DNA from: Gracilibacillus alcaliphilus
Lineage (GTDB): Bacteria > Bacillota > Bacilli > Bacillales > Amphibacillaceae
Assembly (NCBI RefSeq): GCF_016909015.1
Contig: NZ_JAFBFA010000022.1
Coordinates: 25,395-89,394 of the forward strand
Length of the DNA: 64,000 nucleotides
Direction of reading: 5' to 3'
Below, piece after piece: positions 17,335 to 27,733 of the stretch. The notes below the pieces were generated by a model, which was not told the origin of the DNA, did no database searches, and worked only from the letters and a program-made list of their open reading frames with translations. Position numbers and translations under genes: made by a program. Within the stretch, counting starts at the first letter, position 1, and each line of letters begins with the position of its first letter.

Positions 17335-19003
17335 CATGGTTGTCTTAAAGGGAGAATTTGAGAAAGGTGTCTATAAGGAACAATCTTTAAGTGAATATAC
17401 CAATAATCCTTTTATCGAGGCTCTTCCGCCGATATTCAGTGAGGATGATGTGCTAGAGCGATTTATGGTCACCCCACGAATTAGTGAGCAAGATAAATTA
17501 AGTGAATCCAATATTCGTTATCACGTATTAAAACGTGTCAGGAACTTTATCCAGCCATTGCCGATTCATTTTGAAGTGGAACGTCGGTTGTCCACTTTGA
17601 TTCGACGGGGTTATTTAGCACGAAATCCATTAGATACAACATTTCTAGAGCGTGTTCGAGTGTTACATGAATTACGTGAAGAAGATGATCTTGCACATAA
17701 GCATATCAAGGAGCGTTTAAATTATATTCGCTCAACTGCTGATAGCTTATCTATTATCGGTATTTCTGGAATTGGTAAAACCACAGCGATTGAACGTTTA
17801 CTGCTCATGTATCCGCAAGTGATCAAGCATGAAACTTATGAGGGACAACCTTTTAATCGCACACAAATTGTTTGGCTTAAAATCGATTGTCCATATGATG
17901 GAAGCTTATCAACGCTTTGTAAAAGCTTTTTCAAAGCAATTGATGATCTACTTGGTACTCGTTATTTAGAAAAGTACGGTTATTTAAATCGAGTCACATC
18001 GACAATGTTGTTGCACATGACATCTTTGGCAAGTATGTATGGTATTGGTGTTTTGGTCATTGATGAAATCCAGCACTTACTACATTCAAAAAATGATCAG
18101 GAAGAAATGCTGAACTTTTTTGTAACGCTGTCCAATACAGTTGGTATTCCCACGGTCTTAATCGGTACTTCTAAAGCGCAAAAATTATTCAAAGGAAACT
18201 TTAGACAGGCAAGACGAGCTGCAAGTGATGGAGCTATTATTTGGGATCGTATGTTGGAGGATAGTGAAGAATGGGAGTTCTTCCTTGAAACGCTTTGGGA
18301 ATTACAGTGCTTAAAATCCTATTCCGAGCTTACAGAGAATACGAAAAAGGCATTTTACTATGAGTGCCAAGGAATTACTGCTGTCGCTGTCAATTTGTTT
18401 ATTCTAGCACAAGAACGAGCTTTATTCGATGAGGATAACCCGGATGAAATCATCGCACCACAAGTATTAAAAAAGACTGCTAAAGAAGATATGCAAACCA
18501 TTCAACCAATGATGAACGCTATTCGAACGAACAATTTGGCAGACATGATGAAATATGAAGATATCATGATCAATCTGGATGAAGTCATGCTGAATCATAA
18601 GCGAAACACAGAAATAGCAGGACGTATTCAGGAGGCGTTTAAAGAACGCCAAAATACAATCCAGTATAAACGTCAAGATACGATTGAAAATTTAAGTGTT
18701 GAAGTAGCAGCCCTTGGTATTTTTGATCGATTGAAAGATAACGACATTAAAAAATTGGTACAAAAAATAGTCGAGGAATATCCACTTGATACTGATTTTC
18801 ACCAGCTTAAATCAGATGTGATTGAGCAGGCGATTGCGTTAAATCAACAAAAGAAAGATCAAAAGGCAAAGGCAAATGTAAAAAAGTCAGAGGTTCTACC
18901 ATTACTGAAGCTAAGAAAGCGGGCATTGGACAAAAAGCAACACCCTTATGAATTGTTGAAGGCTAATGGATACATCAAAAATCCATTGGAGGAATTCTAC
19001 TAG
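17309..19003 (+). CDS. tnsC: TnsC AAA+ target-selection ATPase
   Basis: A 564-residue protein (Tn7 TnsC has 555). Walker A GISGIGKTT lies at about residues 150-158 and Walker B VLVIDEIQHLL at about 247-257; sensor residues follow in TVLIGTSKAQ. TnsC links the target selectors TnsD and TnsE to the TnsAB transposase and polymerises on DNA with ATP. The start could be the ATG at 17309, overlapping tnsB, or the ATG at 17336. The next gene starts 11 nt after the stop. Confidence 0.95.
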   Translation: MRNLGKTNDMVVLKGEFEKGVYKEQSLSEYTNNPFIEALPPIFSEDDVLERFMVTPRISEQDKLSESNIRYHVLKRVRNFIQPLPIHFEVERRLSTLIRRGYLARNPLDTTFLERVRVLHELREEDDLAHKHIKERLNYIRSTADSLSIIGISGIGKTTAIERLLLMYPQVIKHETYEGQPFNRTQIVWLKIDCPYDGSLSTLCKSFFKAIDDLLGTRYLEKYGYLNRVTSTMLLHMTSLASMYGIGVLVIDEIQHLLHSKNDQEEMLNFFVTLSNTVGIPTVLIGTSKAQKLFKGNFRQARRAASDGAIIWDRMLEDSEEWEFFLETLWELQCLKSYSELTENTKKAFYYECQGITAVAVNLFILAQERALFDEDNPDEIIAPQVLKKTAKEDMQTIQPMMNAIRTNNLADMMKYEDIMINLDEVMLNHKRNTEIAGRIQEAFKERQNTIQYKRQDTIENLSVEVAALGIFDRLKDNDIKKLVQKIVEEYPLDTDFHQLKSDVIEQAIALNQQKKDQKAKANVKKSEVLPLLKLRKRALDKKQHPYELLKANGYIKNPLEEFY

Positions 19004-19014
19004 GAGGGAATCAA

Positions 19015-20886
19015 GTGCTGCCATTCTTTACTGATCCTTATCCAGATGAGTTGATTTATTCAGCAATAGCACGTTATCACTTTTACAGTGGAAATATTGA
19101 TTACAAAGATACGTTGGAAGAAGTATTTCAAAGTCGTTCTGTGATACCAAGTTTAGAGATTGGTAGTCATTTTCATTCCTTGGCTGGACAGATGGGAAAT
19201 CATTTTTCAGTAGAGAATTTACTAGCGAAACATACCATTTACCCGTTTTATGCCCCGTTCCTTTCCAAGCATCGACAGCAAGATATTATGCATGATGTCC
19301 AAGGTGATGGAAAGGGTCTGTATACACGGCTGGGCATGGTTGCCGGAGGTATTTGCAAGAGAGACGGTTTATACTATTGTTCACGATGTGCTCAATCTGA
19401 TATTGATACATACGGTGAACCGTACATACATAGGGAACACCAACTACAAGGTATAGACATATGTGCGCATCATTATTTACAACTAAGAAAATATCCAGAG
19501 GATTTTAACGAGCAAAGTCGAATCAAATTTATTCGCTTTGAGGCAAAAAGAATGGATTTTTCTACTTTACAGGAAGTGAAATCTTCTGATCATTTTGATA
19601 TTCAAGTTAAGCTAGCACAAATGGCATATCAATTGTTAAATGTTGATATAAAAACGTTCTCGCGTGAGAAGGTCTTTAATAGGTATCGATTACTCCTCAG
19701 AGAAAAGAATTTGCTTACTCCTTCAAATCGAATAAGGCAAAATGAGTTATTTGAAGCATTCCAAGCAAAGTTCCCAAAAGAGTTTCTAGAAAAGCACGAT
19801 TCGGGGCTAAATGAGGAAAATGAATACAATTGGTTAAAGGTATTAACCCGCAATGAAAAACGCCATGTGCACCCTTTGCGCCACCTATTCTTTCTGTATT
19901 TTTTAGACAAAGATGTAGAGGAGTTTTTGCATGTTGAACAAGATGAAGGTCCTTTTGGGAACGGTCCGTGGCCATGTTTAAATAAAGCTGCTGATCATTA
20001 TAAGCAACTCGTTATCCATCATGTAGAGATTACAAGAGATTTTAAATCAATCGCCCCCATTGGTACGTTTCAGTGTTCCTGTGGCTTCATTTATGCTAGA
20101 AAGGGCCCTGTTAAATCGAACGAAGATAAATGCCGTATTGGACGTGTAAAAGCGTTTGGAAATGTCTGGATGGACAAGTTACAAGTCATAGCAAAAAACA
20201 AGGATCTTAGCATAAGAGCAATGGCTGAAATGCTTGGAGTTGATTCTAAGACTGTGAAGAGGTATTTATTATCCATGGATAGGCAAAAAGAAGAGGTTGA
20301 AAGCATAGTAATTCCTCCAACATTCCAACAGTATCGACAAAAATTACTTGAAGGGATACAACGATATCCTAATGATTCAAGAACACAAATTAGAGAGCGT
20401 TTTCAAAAGGAGTACGCCTATTTGTATCGCCATGATAAGGAATGGTTATTTAAACAGTTGCCTAACATTCGCACGAAGGAAAAACCACAAACAACTGTGG
20501 ATTGGGAAGTTCGTGATCGTGAATACTGTTCCAAAGTCAAAAAGCTTTCCAAAGAACTCATAATGTTAGATAAGCCCGTTCGAATCACTATTTCGATTGT
20601 TGGAAAACGTCTTGGAATATTATCGAACTTAGAGAAACATCTCGATAAGCTGCCGCAAACGAAAAAATTCCTAAATGGGGTCACAGAAACGATACAGCAG
20701 TTCCAAATCAGGCGATGTTGTAAAGTTATAGACCAAATGTTGCTGGAACAAGAACCTGTTAGGTTATGGAAAGTGCAACGCATTGGTGCGGTGAAATCAC
20801 AGTATTTTCATGAAATAAAACCGCATTTGGAAACATATTTGCAGAGAAAACAGGAAGTGGATAATGATGAGCACACGACAGGTTAA
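19015..20886 (+). CDS. tnsD: TnsD/TniQ target selector for attTn7
   Basis: A 623-residue TniQ-family protein, longer than Tn7 TnsD (508). The N-terminal TniQ start LPFFTDPYPDELIYSAIARYH is typical, with a zinc-binding cluster YCSRCAQ...CAHH near residues 120-155 and a second pair CSC near residue 350. The C-terminal half has helix-turn-helix-like segments (LSIRAMAEMLGVDSKTVKRYL). It should recognise the end of glmS. GTG start after AGGAGGG; the stop overlaps tnsE by 23 nt. Confidence 0.92.
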   Translation: MLPFFTDPYPDELIYSAIARYHFYSGNIDYKDTLEEVFQSRSVIPSLEIGSHFHSLAGQMGNHFSVENLLAKHTIYPFYAPFLSKHRQQDIMHDVQGDGKGLYTRLGMVAGGICKRDGLYYCSRCAQSDIDTYGEPYIHREHQLQGIDICAHHYLQLRKYPEDFNEQSRIKFIRFEAKRMDFSTLQEVKSSDHFDIQVKLAQMAYQLLNVDIKTFSREKVFNRYRLLLREKNLLTPSNRIRQNELFEAFQAKFPKEFLEKHDSGLNEENEYNWLKVLTRNEKRHVHPLRHLFFLYFLDKDVEEFLHVEQDEGPFGNGPWPCLNKAADHYKQLVIHHVEITRDFKSIAPIGTFQCSCGFIYARKGPVKSNEDKCRIGRVKAFGNVWMDKLQVIAKNKDLSIRAMAEMLGVDSKTVKRYLLSMDRQKEEVESIVIPPTFQQYRQKLLEGIQRYPNDSRTQIRERFQKEYAYLYRHDKEWLFKQLPNIRTKEKPQTTVDWEVRDREYCSKVKKLSKELIMLDKPVRITISIVGKRLGILSNLEKHLDKLPQTKKFLNGVTETIQQFQIRRCCKVIDQMLLEQEPVRLWKVQRIGAVKSQYFHEIKPHLETYLQRKQEVDNDEHTTG

Positions 20887-22399
20887 AATTAAATGGCCGT
20901 TTAGGAAAGGTGAAAAAGCAAGACTAATTTGGATTGGTGATCCCTTCCGTTTTGATAATAAAATGATGCTACATGCGTACTTTATGTCACGGGGAATTAC
21001 CGAAAAGGTACTGTTGGACTGGGGCACATTACCTTGCTTAGCCATCCAGCATTTTTATAGTGATGGGTTAATTACTACAAGTCAGCCACCGCAAGGAGCA
21101 CGGGAAGTAGATATAACAATATATCCGGGCAGAGTGCAGTATTATGAGAAGCCATGGAACATACAGGGAAGTGGTGACCCTGCAATTTCTCGCAGTTTTA
21201 TATTTTCCTTTGATGGCAAAAATGTCATTCTGCCAGTCATTGAAGTGTTGCGGAGTATATTAGCACCAAATGGCTTTCTTTTATATCGCTTGTTTGAATC
21301 GAATTCCTTTCCCCAGTTCTTCACAGAAACATACGAAGCAAATAAGATTCATCTTAGCTTTTCATCACTATATGAATTGAAGTACACAAAGACAGCATTC
21401 GTTTACCAATTGGTGTGGCTGCTAACGAATCGTGATTTACGACAAGTTTATGAAAACATTTCCTTCACATGGTTGCAGGAACAAACATTAAAGTTTAAAT
21501 GGAATTTCAGACAACCGATTACAATAACTGCTCGTGTAAAGGAAAATAGAAGCACGTGGACGGTATTAAAAATCGTTAATGTAAAAAATAAGCATATTTC
21601 ATATGACAATATCTCTATTTCACACCCAGAAATACAAGATAAAAGGAAGTCGAAAGAGGCGAAGAAATATACATATCGTACTTTAAATAAAACTGACAAG
21701 CAAGAAGGGTTTACATTAGATGAAGAAGTTGATGGATCTACAGATGACTTTGATCTTGTGCAAATGAATCGTTTGAGACATGAATATACTTCAGTCCCAA
21801 ACGTCAAACGGATCAAACGTGGTTTTTCAAAGCAGCGTATGGAAGAGGATGAAAACACCAAAAGATACTATGGCGTCAACGATTCCATTCGTTCTACAGC
21901 AGATGTCGGTGGACAACAACTTGAAAGAGGCTTGGAACACCAAATGTTGCATGAGATCCAAGCTCAAGGGGAGCTGCAGGACTTTATAAATGTCTTAAAA
22001 ATATTGGAGCAGGACTCAGAAGTAAAAGCAATTCGGGCATTTATGGATGTGTTACCAGAGGGGTTAGGAGAGCGGAAGTTTACAAAGCTTAGCGACGGCG
22101 TTACAAAAAGACGTTATGTAATCGCTGAGGTATTTATGGTGAATGGGGGACGGTTTAATATTATCGAGGTAGAACGTGAACATCGTTCCTTATCAACACT
22201 TATTTTATCGTCATACTCTAACCAAGATTGGAGTTCTACCTATAATCAAATACTTATAAAGCTTGTCAATGCTAGTGGCACTTGGACTCGTAAGTCATTA
22301 GCATACTTTGAAAGTGTGGGAATTAACATAACAAAAGCTAAACATAGTAGTAATGGGATTCGAAATTGGGCTAGAATTTTATTAGGAAAGTTCTTATAA
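20864..22399 (+). CDS. tnsE: TnsE, alternative target selector
   Basis: A 511-residue protein at the tnsE position with the family's appearance: an N-terminal KIKWPFRKGEKARLIWIGDPF start and a C-terminal region (ERKFTKLSDGVTKRRYVIAEVFM, in parts) that in Tn7 binds DNA and the sliding clamp. Tn7 TnsE directs insertion into replicating, often conjugating, DNA. Its presence means that the element should have both the safe chromosomal route (tnsD) and a plasmid-seeking route. Tn7 TnsE has 538 residues. Confidence 0.88.
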   Translation: MMSTRQVKIKWPFRKGEKARLIWIGDPFRFDNKMMLHAYFMSRGITEKVLLDWGTLPCLAIQHFYSDGLITTSQPPQGAREVDITIYPGRVQYYEKPWNIQGSGDPAISRSFIFSFDGKNVILPVIEVLRSILAPNGFLLYRLFESNSFPQFFTETYEANKIHLSFSSLYELKYTKTAFVYQLVWLLTNRDLRQVYENISFTWLQEQTLKFKWNFRQPITITARVKENRSTWTVLKIVNVKNKHISYDNISISHPEIQDKRKSKEAKKYTYRTLNKTDKQEGFTLDEEVDGSTDDFDLVQMNRLRHEYTSVPNVKRIKRGFSKQRMEEDENTKRYYGVNDSIRSTADVGGQQLERGLEHQMLHEIQAQGELQDFINVLKILEQDSEVKAIRAFMDVLPEGLGERKFTKLSDGVTKRRYVIAEVFMVNGGRFNIIEVEREHRSLSTLILSSYSNQDWSSTYNQILIKLVNASGTWTRKSLAYFESVGINITKAKHSSNGIRNWARILLGKFL

Positions 22400-22449
22400 T
22401 GTCTCCCATCCCCTTACTTTAGAGAAAACTGACTTCGGATAACTTCAAT

Positions 22450-23678
22450 AAACGGGCCACGCTCGACAAGTTCTGTTATAAACGCTATATTGCGTGAAAT
22501 ACAGGGGATTATTAGTAAATCCTAACTTTACAACTGAGGATGGGAATGACGGAGCCATGTTTCCCGAAACCATCCGTCAATACTCCTGCATGCGTCATGA
22601 CTGACAGGTCATGGGGTTTGAAGTACAGGTAGATTCGGCAGAACGAAGGCTGAAGCCATTCCTTTAGAAAAGGTATGCCAACGGATATGCCGCACGGCTG
22701 AAAAACTGGATATGGTGAGAATGGTTTCCAGGAAGGGAACTGACGAACACCCGAACATACAGGTCTAAAGTTTGACTATAGGGAAACCTATAGGCCATCC
22801 AACGATGGCGTGAGTGGTGTGGAGTAAAAATTGGCCCTCTGAAACACGCTATACCGAACAAAGGCGGTATCCAGCTCACAGGCTTACAGGGAACACCTAC
22901 GTCCAGAACGGAAAGCTAGGTTGTAAGGGACTTGGAAAACAAGGATCATTGAGACAAGGACTGTCATCCGAAATGGTTGCTATAAGGCTTATGCTGAAAA
23001 GCATTGATCCTTGCGAGGGTAGGGGTACGACTGATGAATCTCCTGTAATGGGAGTGGAGGAACAGCCCCAAGTCTAACGGGAAAGAATGATCATTTTCCA
23101 TACGTGCATTGCACCGATCGGGTAAGAACGTGGGAACATCACTTCCGTAAGGAGGGATACCACAGTGCAAGCTTTACGATACTGGGATTATTACGATATG
23201 ACGGAGACGTTTACGGATTTGTACGACAAAGCCAATCAACAACAATCATTTTCCCATCTGTTTGATGTTATTACATCTCGAGAAAATATTTTACTGGCTT
23301 ATCGTACAATAAAATCCAATAAAGGATCCGAGACGCCAGGAACCGATGGAAAAACCATCACAGACATTAAAAAGTTGTCGGAAGAAGAATTAGTGACAGA
23401 AGTTCAAAACAAACTCGAAAACTATCGCCCGAAAAAAGTCAGACGAAAATGGATTGAAAAAGATAATGGTAAGTTGAGACCTCTTGGGATTCCCTGTATT
23501 CTAGATCGAGTCATCCAACAAAGTTTCAAGCAGGTGCTTGAACCGATTGCTGAAGCTCAATTCTATAATCATAGTTATGGGTTTAGACCGCTTCGGTCAG
23601 CGCACCATGCGATGGCAAGAATCCAATTCCTTATCAATCAAGCACACTTTCATTTTGTGGTTGACATTGATATCAAGG
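22450..23678 (+). mobile_element. Group II intron A, 5' half only
   Basis: Starts 50 bp after tnsE. About 700 bases of structured non-coding RNA sequence (for example AGGATGGGAATGACGGAGCC and GGTAGGGGTACGACTGATG-like segments) precede the start of a reverse transcriptase gene. The intron is cut at 23678 by the recombinase element, so domains after the RT start and the 3' splice site are missing. A 208-bp piece of the same 5' region is repeated at 54929-55137. The exact 5' splice site is not determined. Confidence 0.7.
23165..23678 (+). pseudogene. ltrA: Group II intron reverse transcriptase A, N-terminal fragment
   Basis: About 171 codons of an intron-encoded reverse transcriptase: the RT-0 to RT-2 region with RKWIEKDNGKLRPLGIPCILDRVIQQ and YGFRPLRSAHHAM, cut within motif A at FVVDIDIK, just before the position where catalytic FFD should follow. 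GTG start with GGAGGG eight bases upstream. The remaining RT, maturase and endonuclease domains are absent. The few residues before the stop (VITS) come from the inserted element. Confidence 0.9.
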
Positions 23679-23711
23679 TTATCACCAGTTAATCATTACC
23701 ACCAGTTAGTT
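23679..23711 (+). repeat. Left terminal repeat of the RIT-type element
   Basis: TTATCACCAGTT, five other bases, then TTACCACCAGTT. It is the inverse of 27181-27213. The half-motif ACCAGTT occurs twice, giving a recombinase binding pattern. Confidence 0.85.
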
Positions 23712-23802
23712 GATAAAATATAAAATTGTTTATAAGCAATAGTTACAAAACCTGCTTGAATTATTTAATAGTCTATTTTCTAACTGGTGATAATTATTAG
23801 TA

Positions 23803-24813
23803 TTATTTTATTAATCCTTTAAGTTTTTTTAGGATTTCAGGATCTTTCCATGAAGCTATCGGTTCTTCAGCATTATCTTTAAAAATTAAATTTCCAGCGG
23901 CTTCAACAGCTTTCATCATTGCATCCGATCCAATTTCAAGATATGCCTCTGTTGTTTGAATGGATTCATGTCCAAGAAAGCGTTGAATAACCGGAAGACT
24001 AGCTCCATTTAAGAGCATATGGGTTGCCTTGGATCTCCTCAGCATATGAGAAGATACTGTTTTGTTGGTGAGTGAGTCCAGTTTTTCTGATGCTGCAAGT
24101 GCATATTTTTTAAGTATATAATCTATGCCGGAATCTGAAATTCTGTCACCACACCGGTTTCTAAACAAAGCGCCATTTTCAAGTAGGAATTTCTGCCGAA
24201 ATTGCTTCATAAGTTTTACGGTATGTTTGGTTAAATATACTCTGCGATATTTGGATCCTTTACCAAAAATGACAACAGAATTTTCTTTCCCAAATGAAAA
24301 ATCCTTCAAGTTCATGCGGACCGTTTCATCTACCCTTGCCGCAGTATCATACATGACATTAATAAGGATAAAATGCTTGTAACCAGCATCCGTGGATATA
24401 TTTATGGATTCAAGTATTGCCTGATATTCTTCAATAGTTAAAAAATCTTTTTTTGGTTTTGGTGCTTTTTTAATTTTTATATCTTTTGCGTTTAAATAAG
24501 CATTGGCATAAACCGGATTAATATCAGCTGCAAAAGAAAGAAAAGCGACAATTCCAGCTCTGCGCTGATTTCTGGTCGATATAGATACACTTTTTTCGGT
24601 TTCTATATATGACAAGAACATTCGAATGTAACTCTTATCAAAATGAATGACATTAATATCCTCAATCTGGAGGGTTTGGCTTTTCTTTAGCCAGAGGACA
24701 AACTGTTCAATTGCTGTATAGTAAGACCTCAGCGTTTCAGGAGACATACCTGCTTCGTTTTTCACATAAGAGACAACAAAATATTCAAGCATACTAGGAA
24801 ATGTTTTATTCAT
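23803..24813 (-). CDS. Tyrosine recombinase, third gene of the trio
   Basis: A 336-residue integrase. An N-terminal SAM-like core-binding domain is followed by the catalytic domain with Arg in DTAARVDETVRM, Lys in GKGSKYRRVYL, the H-x-x-R box SHMLRRSKATHML, His in LGHESIQTTEAYL and the Tyr nucleophile in the same segment. All catalytic residues are present. I chose ATG 24813, where ATGAATAA overlaps the stop of the middle gene by 8 nt; the frame extends upstream to 24852 without a better signal. Confidence 0.9.
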   Translation of the reverse strand: MNKTFPSMLEYFVVSYVKNEAGMSPETLRSYYTAIEQFVLWLKKSQTLQIEDINVIHFDKSYIRMFLSYIETEKSVSISTRNQRRAGIVAFLSFAADINPVYANAYLNAKDIKIKKAPKPKKDFLTIEEYQAILESINISTDAGYKHFILINVMYDTAARVDETVRMNLKDFSFGKENSVVIFGKGSKYRRVYLTKHTVKLMKQFRQKFLLENGALFRNRCGDRISDSGIDYILKKYALAASEKLDSLTNKTVSSHMLRRSKATHMLLNGASLPVIQRFLGHESIQTTEAYLEIGSDAMMKAVEAAGNLIFKDNAEEPIASWKDPEILKKLKGLIK

Positions 24814-25839
24814 TAAACTCACCCACCTTTTCGTCAAAAATGGATGATACAAATGATGTATATTTCTCCATTTTTTCTAAGGTATCCTGAAATAGATCGT
24901 TTGTTAGCCATAGATATTCTTGTGTACAGTAAATTGATTGATGTCCCATGAAGGTTGAAAGCGACATCAGGTGTACATTGATATCCCCAGGCATACGGGA
25001 TAATTTTTGTAATGAATGGACTGCAAATGTGACTCTGATGTCATGCATCCTAGGACCGAATCCTTTTCCTTTATGCTCTATTCCTGCCATATTTAAAAAC
25101 CGTCTGAAATAGATATACGCTCTTTGAGATGAAACTTGTCCATTATTATGGGGAGATCCACTATCAAAGAAATATCTCCCTACACCCTTTCGGGTTTTTG
25201 ATTGTTCTAGGTACTTACTACAGGCTTCAAAAAGTGAATCTGAAATTGTTACAATACGTAGATTATCATTTTTAGCACGATTAATGTGAATAATACGTTG
25301 TTTCAGGTCAACCTCTTCTACTTTTAATCCTGTGACTTCAGAAATTCGCATTCCGGTACAATAAAGCAGGGTAAAAATACATGACATACAACTTAACATA
25401 TTTGGTGTTCCTGTGTATTTTTGTTTAGGTTGATAATTTCTGGATTCATACAGCACCCTTGCAATTTCGTCATGTGAAAAAACATATGGCACAAAGGTAT
25501 TCTTCCTACGTTTTATCAAAGCAGGTACAATATAAACATTTTTTGTTCTGAGTACCGATGTAAGGTAATTACCAAAAGAGCGTATAATAGAAGCTTTTCT
25601 GGATGCAGTTGAATTTTTTCATCTGGTCCGATAGTAAGGAAACCAATGACAGTCTCTCTCTTTAAACAATGTTCTTGTTCTGGATAATCCATACAGTACC
25701 TGTCAAACAGTGACATAACAGGAAGAAATGACTCAGGTTTACAACGGTTTGCATTGACTTTATACTCAATGAAAGAAACAATACAGTCTGCCAAATAACT
25801 TCTGAAATAAGTAGTATCACAAATGTAGGTTTTATTCAT
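24806..25839 (-). pseudogene. Tyrosine recombinase, middle gene, broken by one frameshift
   Basis: Two overlapping frames together encode one 344-residue recombinase. The break is at the A4 run opposite 25595-25598: inserting one A restores HPEKASIIRSFGNYLTSVL into PALIKRRKNTFVPYVFS. The catalytic residues downstream are intact: Arg in CTGMRISEVTGL, HDIRVTFAVHSL, and MGHQSIYCTQEYL. It starts at ATG 25839, overlapping the first gene by ATGAATAA. This could be a real mutation, a sequencing error in a homopolymer or a programmed shift. Confidence 0.85.
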
Positions 25840-27034
25840 AAGTTGGCACCTCGAGTTCACAGAGGCGAAGATGATTAAAATCAACTTTTGAATAAATCCT
25901 GGTGGTATCAACAGATGCGTGCCCTAGCGTTTTGGAAATTTCCATAATACCGGTATCATTGGAGAGCATGTTTGATGCCAGAGAGTGTCTTAAGCTGTGG
26001 CTTCCGTGTTTTCTTCCGTTGATGTTAATACCGGAACTTATAAATGCATTAGATATCATAGTTGATATCGTTACAGCTGAACCGAGTTCAGAACCGTCGG
26101 CTTTTAGAAATACTTTTTCACTCGTAAAAGCAGATCTTTTATTCAGAAGGTAATCAGTTAGCGCATTGCCAGAATAACCGTTGAATTTATGTGTAAGTAA
26201 CTGTTTGGTTTTGGACTGAACAATACAAATCGTTTCACTTTCCCAATCTATATCAGAAATTTTCATGTTCCAAATATCTCCGGCACGGAAACCATAAAGC
26301 GCAATAAGTAGAGCAATTGCATAATTACGTTTTGGATTAATACCACCACTATATCGGATATAATCTAACAACTGAAAGATTTCTTCTGGGGTATAAACAG
26401 AAGGAATCTCTGTATGATTACGATGTTTATTTGAAGGAAACAATGGACTGTAGTCAGAATATATATATTCCTTTTTATTACAATATACAAGAAAACGCTT
26501 CAATACTTTTAACTTGGATTTTACAGTTTGTTTTGAAAGATCGGAAAGCGAATAAAAATATTGTAGTAAAAGACCATCGCTAATATCTAATAATGAACAT
26601 GTTGTTAAAAAAGTATGAACCGTGTTATATGCATATCTTTGGGAATTCGGAGAGTACTCAAGTTCTTTTATGTGTTCCATGTAGCTATCTAGACATATTT
26701 TATCGAAGTTCGACAACTTTTTCCTTATAGATGACCCCTCCATTGATGTTCCTGGCATTGATTGATAGTTGAAATAATAAATAAGTGAATGAAAAGCATG
26801 ACGGATTCGATATTCTTTTACGGGTAGTACTGATGGATCTTCAAGAAGTAAATTCCTACCACATTTATGAATCAGATAATTATTGATGCTTTGCAGGTTA
26901 AACTCAGTTTCAAAATAAATAGATTTGATAAAACGATTCCAATGCCACCTATAATTGATATAGATGCTCGACTTGGTAAAAAGCTGTTTTTCAAGACAAT
27001 TGCAAGCATTGTCAATAAGGATTGTAGTTTTCAT
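25832..27034 (-). CDS. Tyrosine recombinase, first gene of the trio
   Basis: A 400-residue integrase with catalytic Arg in YGFRAGDIWNMK, the H-x-x-R box SHSLRHSLASNML, His in LGHASVDTTRIYS and the following Tyr. It is the promoter-proximal gene of a minus-strand operon; GGAGGATAAC-like sequence precedes the start. The stop overlaps the second gene (ATGAATAA), the same eight bases used at the second junction. Confidence 0.9.
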   Translation of the reverse strand: MKTTILIDNACNCLEKQLFTKSSIYINYRWHWNRFIKSIYFETEFNLQSINNYLIHKCGRNLLLEDPSVLPVKEYRIRHAFHSLIYYFNYQSMPGTSMEGSSIRKKLSNFDKICLDSYMEHIKELEYSPNSQRYAYNTVHTFLTTCSLLDISDGLLLQYFYSLSDLSKQTVKSKLKVLKRFLVYCNKKEYIYSDYSPLFPSNKHRNHTEIPSVYTPEEIFQLLDYIRYSGGINPKRNYAIALLIALYGFRAGDIWNMKISDIDWESETICIVQSKTKQLLTHKFNGYSGNALTDYLLNKRSAFTSEKVFLKADGSELGSAVTISTMISNAFISSGININGRKHGSHSLRHSLASNMLSNDTGIMEISKTLGHASVDTTRIYSKVDFNHLRLCELEVPTYE

Positions 27035-27180
27035 GATTGTTATCCTCCATAACGAATTTCAGTGTTAAAACTGATAAACTCATTATAGTAGGAAATATGA
27101 TTATCACCAGTTGGGATCTTATAGAATTTAAAAACCTATTGTTTTTCCTATTAGTATTTATAAACCCATCAAAATTCAAG

Positions 27181-27213
27181 TCATAACTGGTGGTAATGAT
27201 AAACTGGTGATAA
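27181..27213 (-). repeat. Right terminal repeat of the RIT-type element
   Basis: Inverse of the left terminal repeat, ending AACTGGTGATAA at 27213. Outside it the sequence is the reverse complement of GACATCCAAG, the same RT codons that flank the left side. Confidence 0.85.
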
Positions 27214-27733
27214 CTTGGATGTCGACGTCTAACACCCAATATCTTTGTTTACTTTCTTTGCGAATTTTCGCCACAGCTTGATGCGCATTTCGTTTTGGGC
27301 GAAACCCAAACGAACAGTCTTGAAAATCCGCCTCAAAAATGGGCTCAATGACGATTTTCATTGCCATTTGTGCGATTCTGTCCTTTACCGTCGGAATGCC
27401 TAACGGTCGTTTCTTCCCATCATCTTTCGGTATATAGGTTCGTAGCACGGGGTGTGGATGATAGGCTTTCTCCTTCAGTTCCATATAGAGTTCATTCAAA
27501 AATTTCTTCTCTCCATAATCGCTGATATCTTCCAAGGTTTGGTTGTCCACCCCACTACTTCCTCTATTTCTTTTCACTCGTTGCCATGCTTCCCATAAGA
27601 TATCTGGACGATACATCTTATCATACAAGGCATGAAACCGCCGTGTCTTACTTTCCTTGGCACAAAGGTATAATGTTCGTTGAAGTTGTCGAGCTTTTAC
27701 CTGATTGGTGTAGTTAGCTATTTTAGCATTCAC
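27214..27733 (-). pseudogene. ltrA: Group II intron reverse transcriptase B, N-terminal fragment
   Basis: About 173 codons: an N-terminal extension, then YDKMYRPDILWEAWQRVKRN, RTYIPKDDGKKRPLGIPTVKDR, FGFRPKRNAHQAV and RYWVLDVDIQ, where it ends. It stops at the same codon of RT motif A as fragment A. GTG start after AAGGAGGTAAG. The rest of the enzyme is missing. Confidence 0.9.

Larger units (their letters stand above)
23679..27213 (-). mobile_element. Recombinase-in-trio (RIT-type) element
   Basis: A 3535-bp element with three overlapping tyrosine recombinase genes on the minus strand, bounded by inverted repeats. Left end: TTATCACCAGTT then ATTACCACCAGTTA; the right end is the mirror image with one mismatch in the first 30 bases. 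Extra inward copies of the 12-mer lie at 23782-23793 and 27101-27112. Three adjacent tyrosine recombinases with terminal inverted repeats is the definition of RIT elements. It sits inside group II intron sequence on both sides. Confidence 0.88.
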
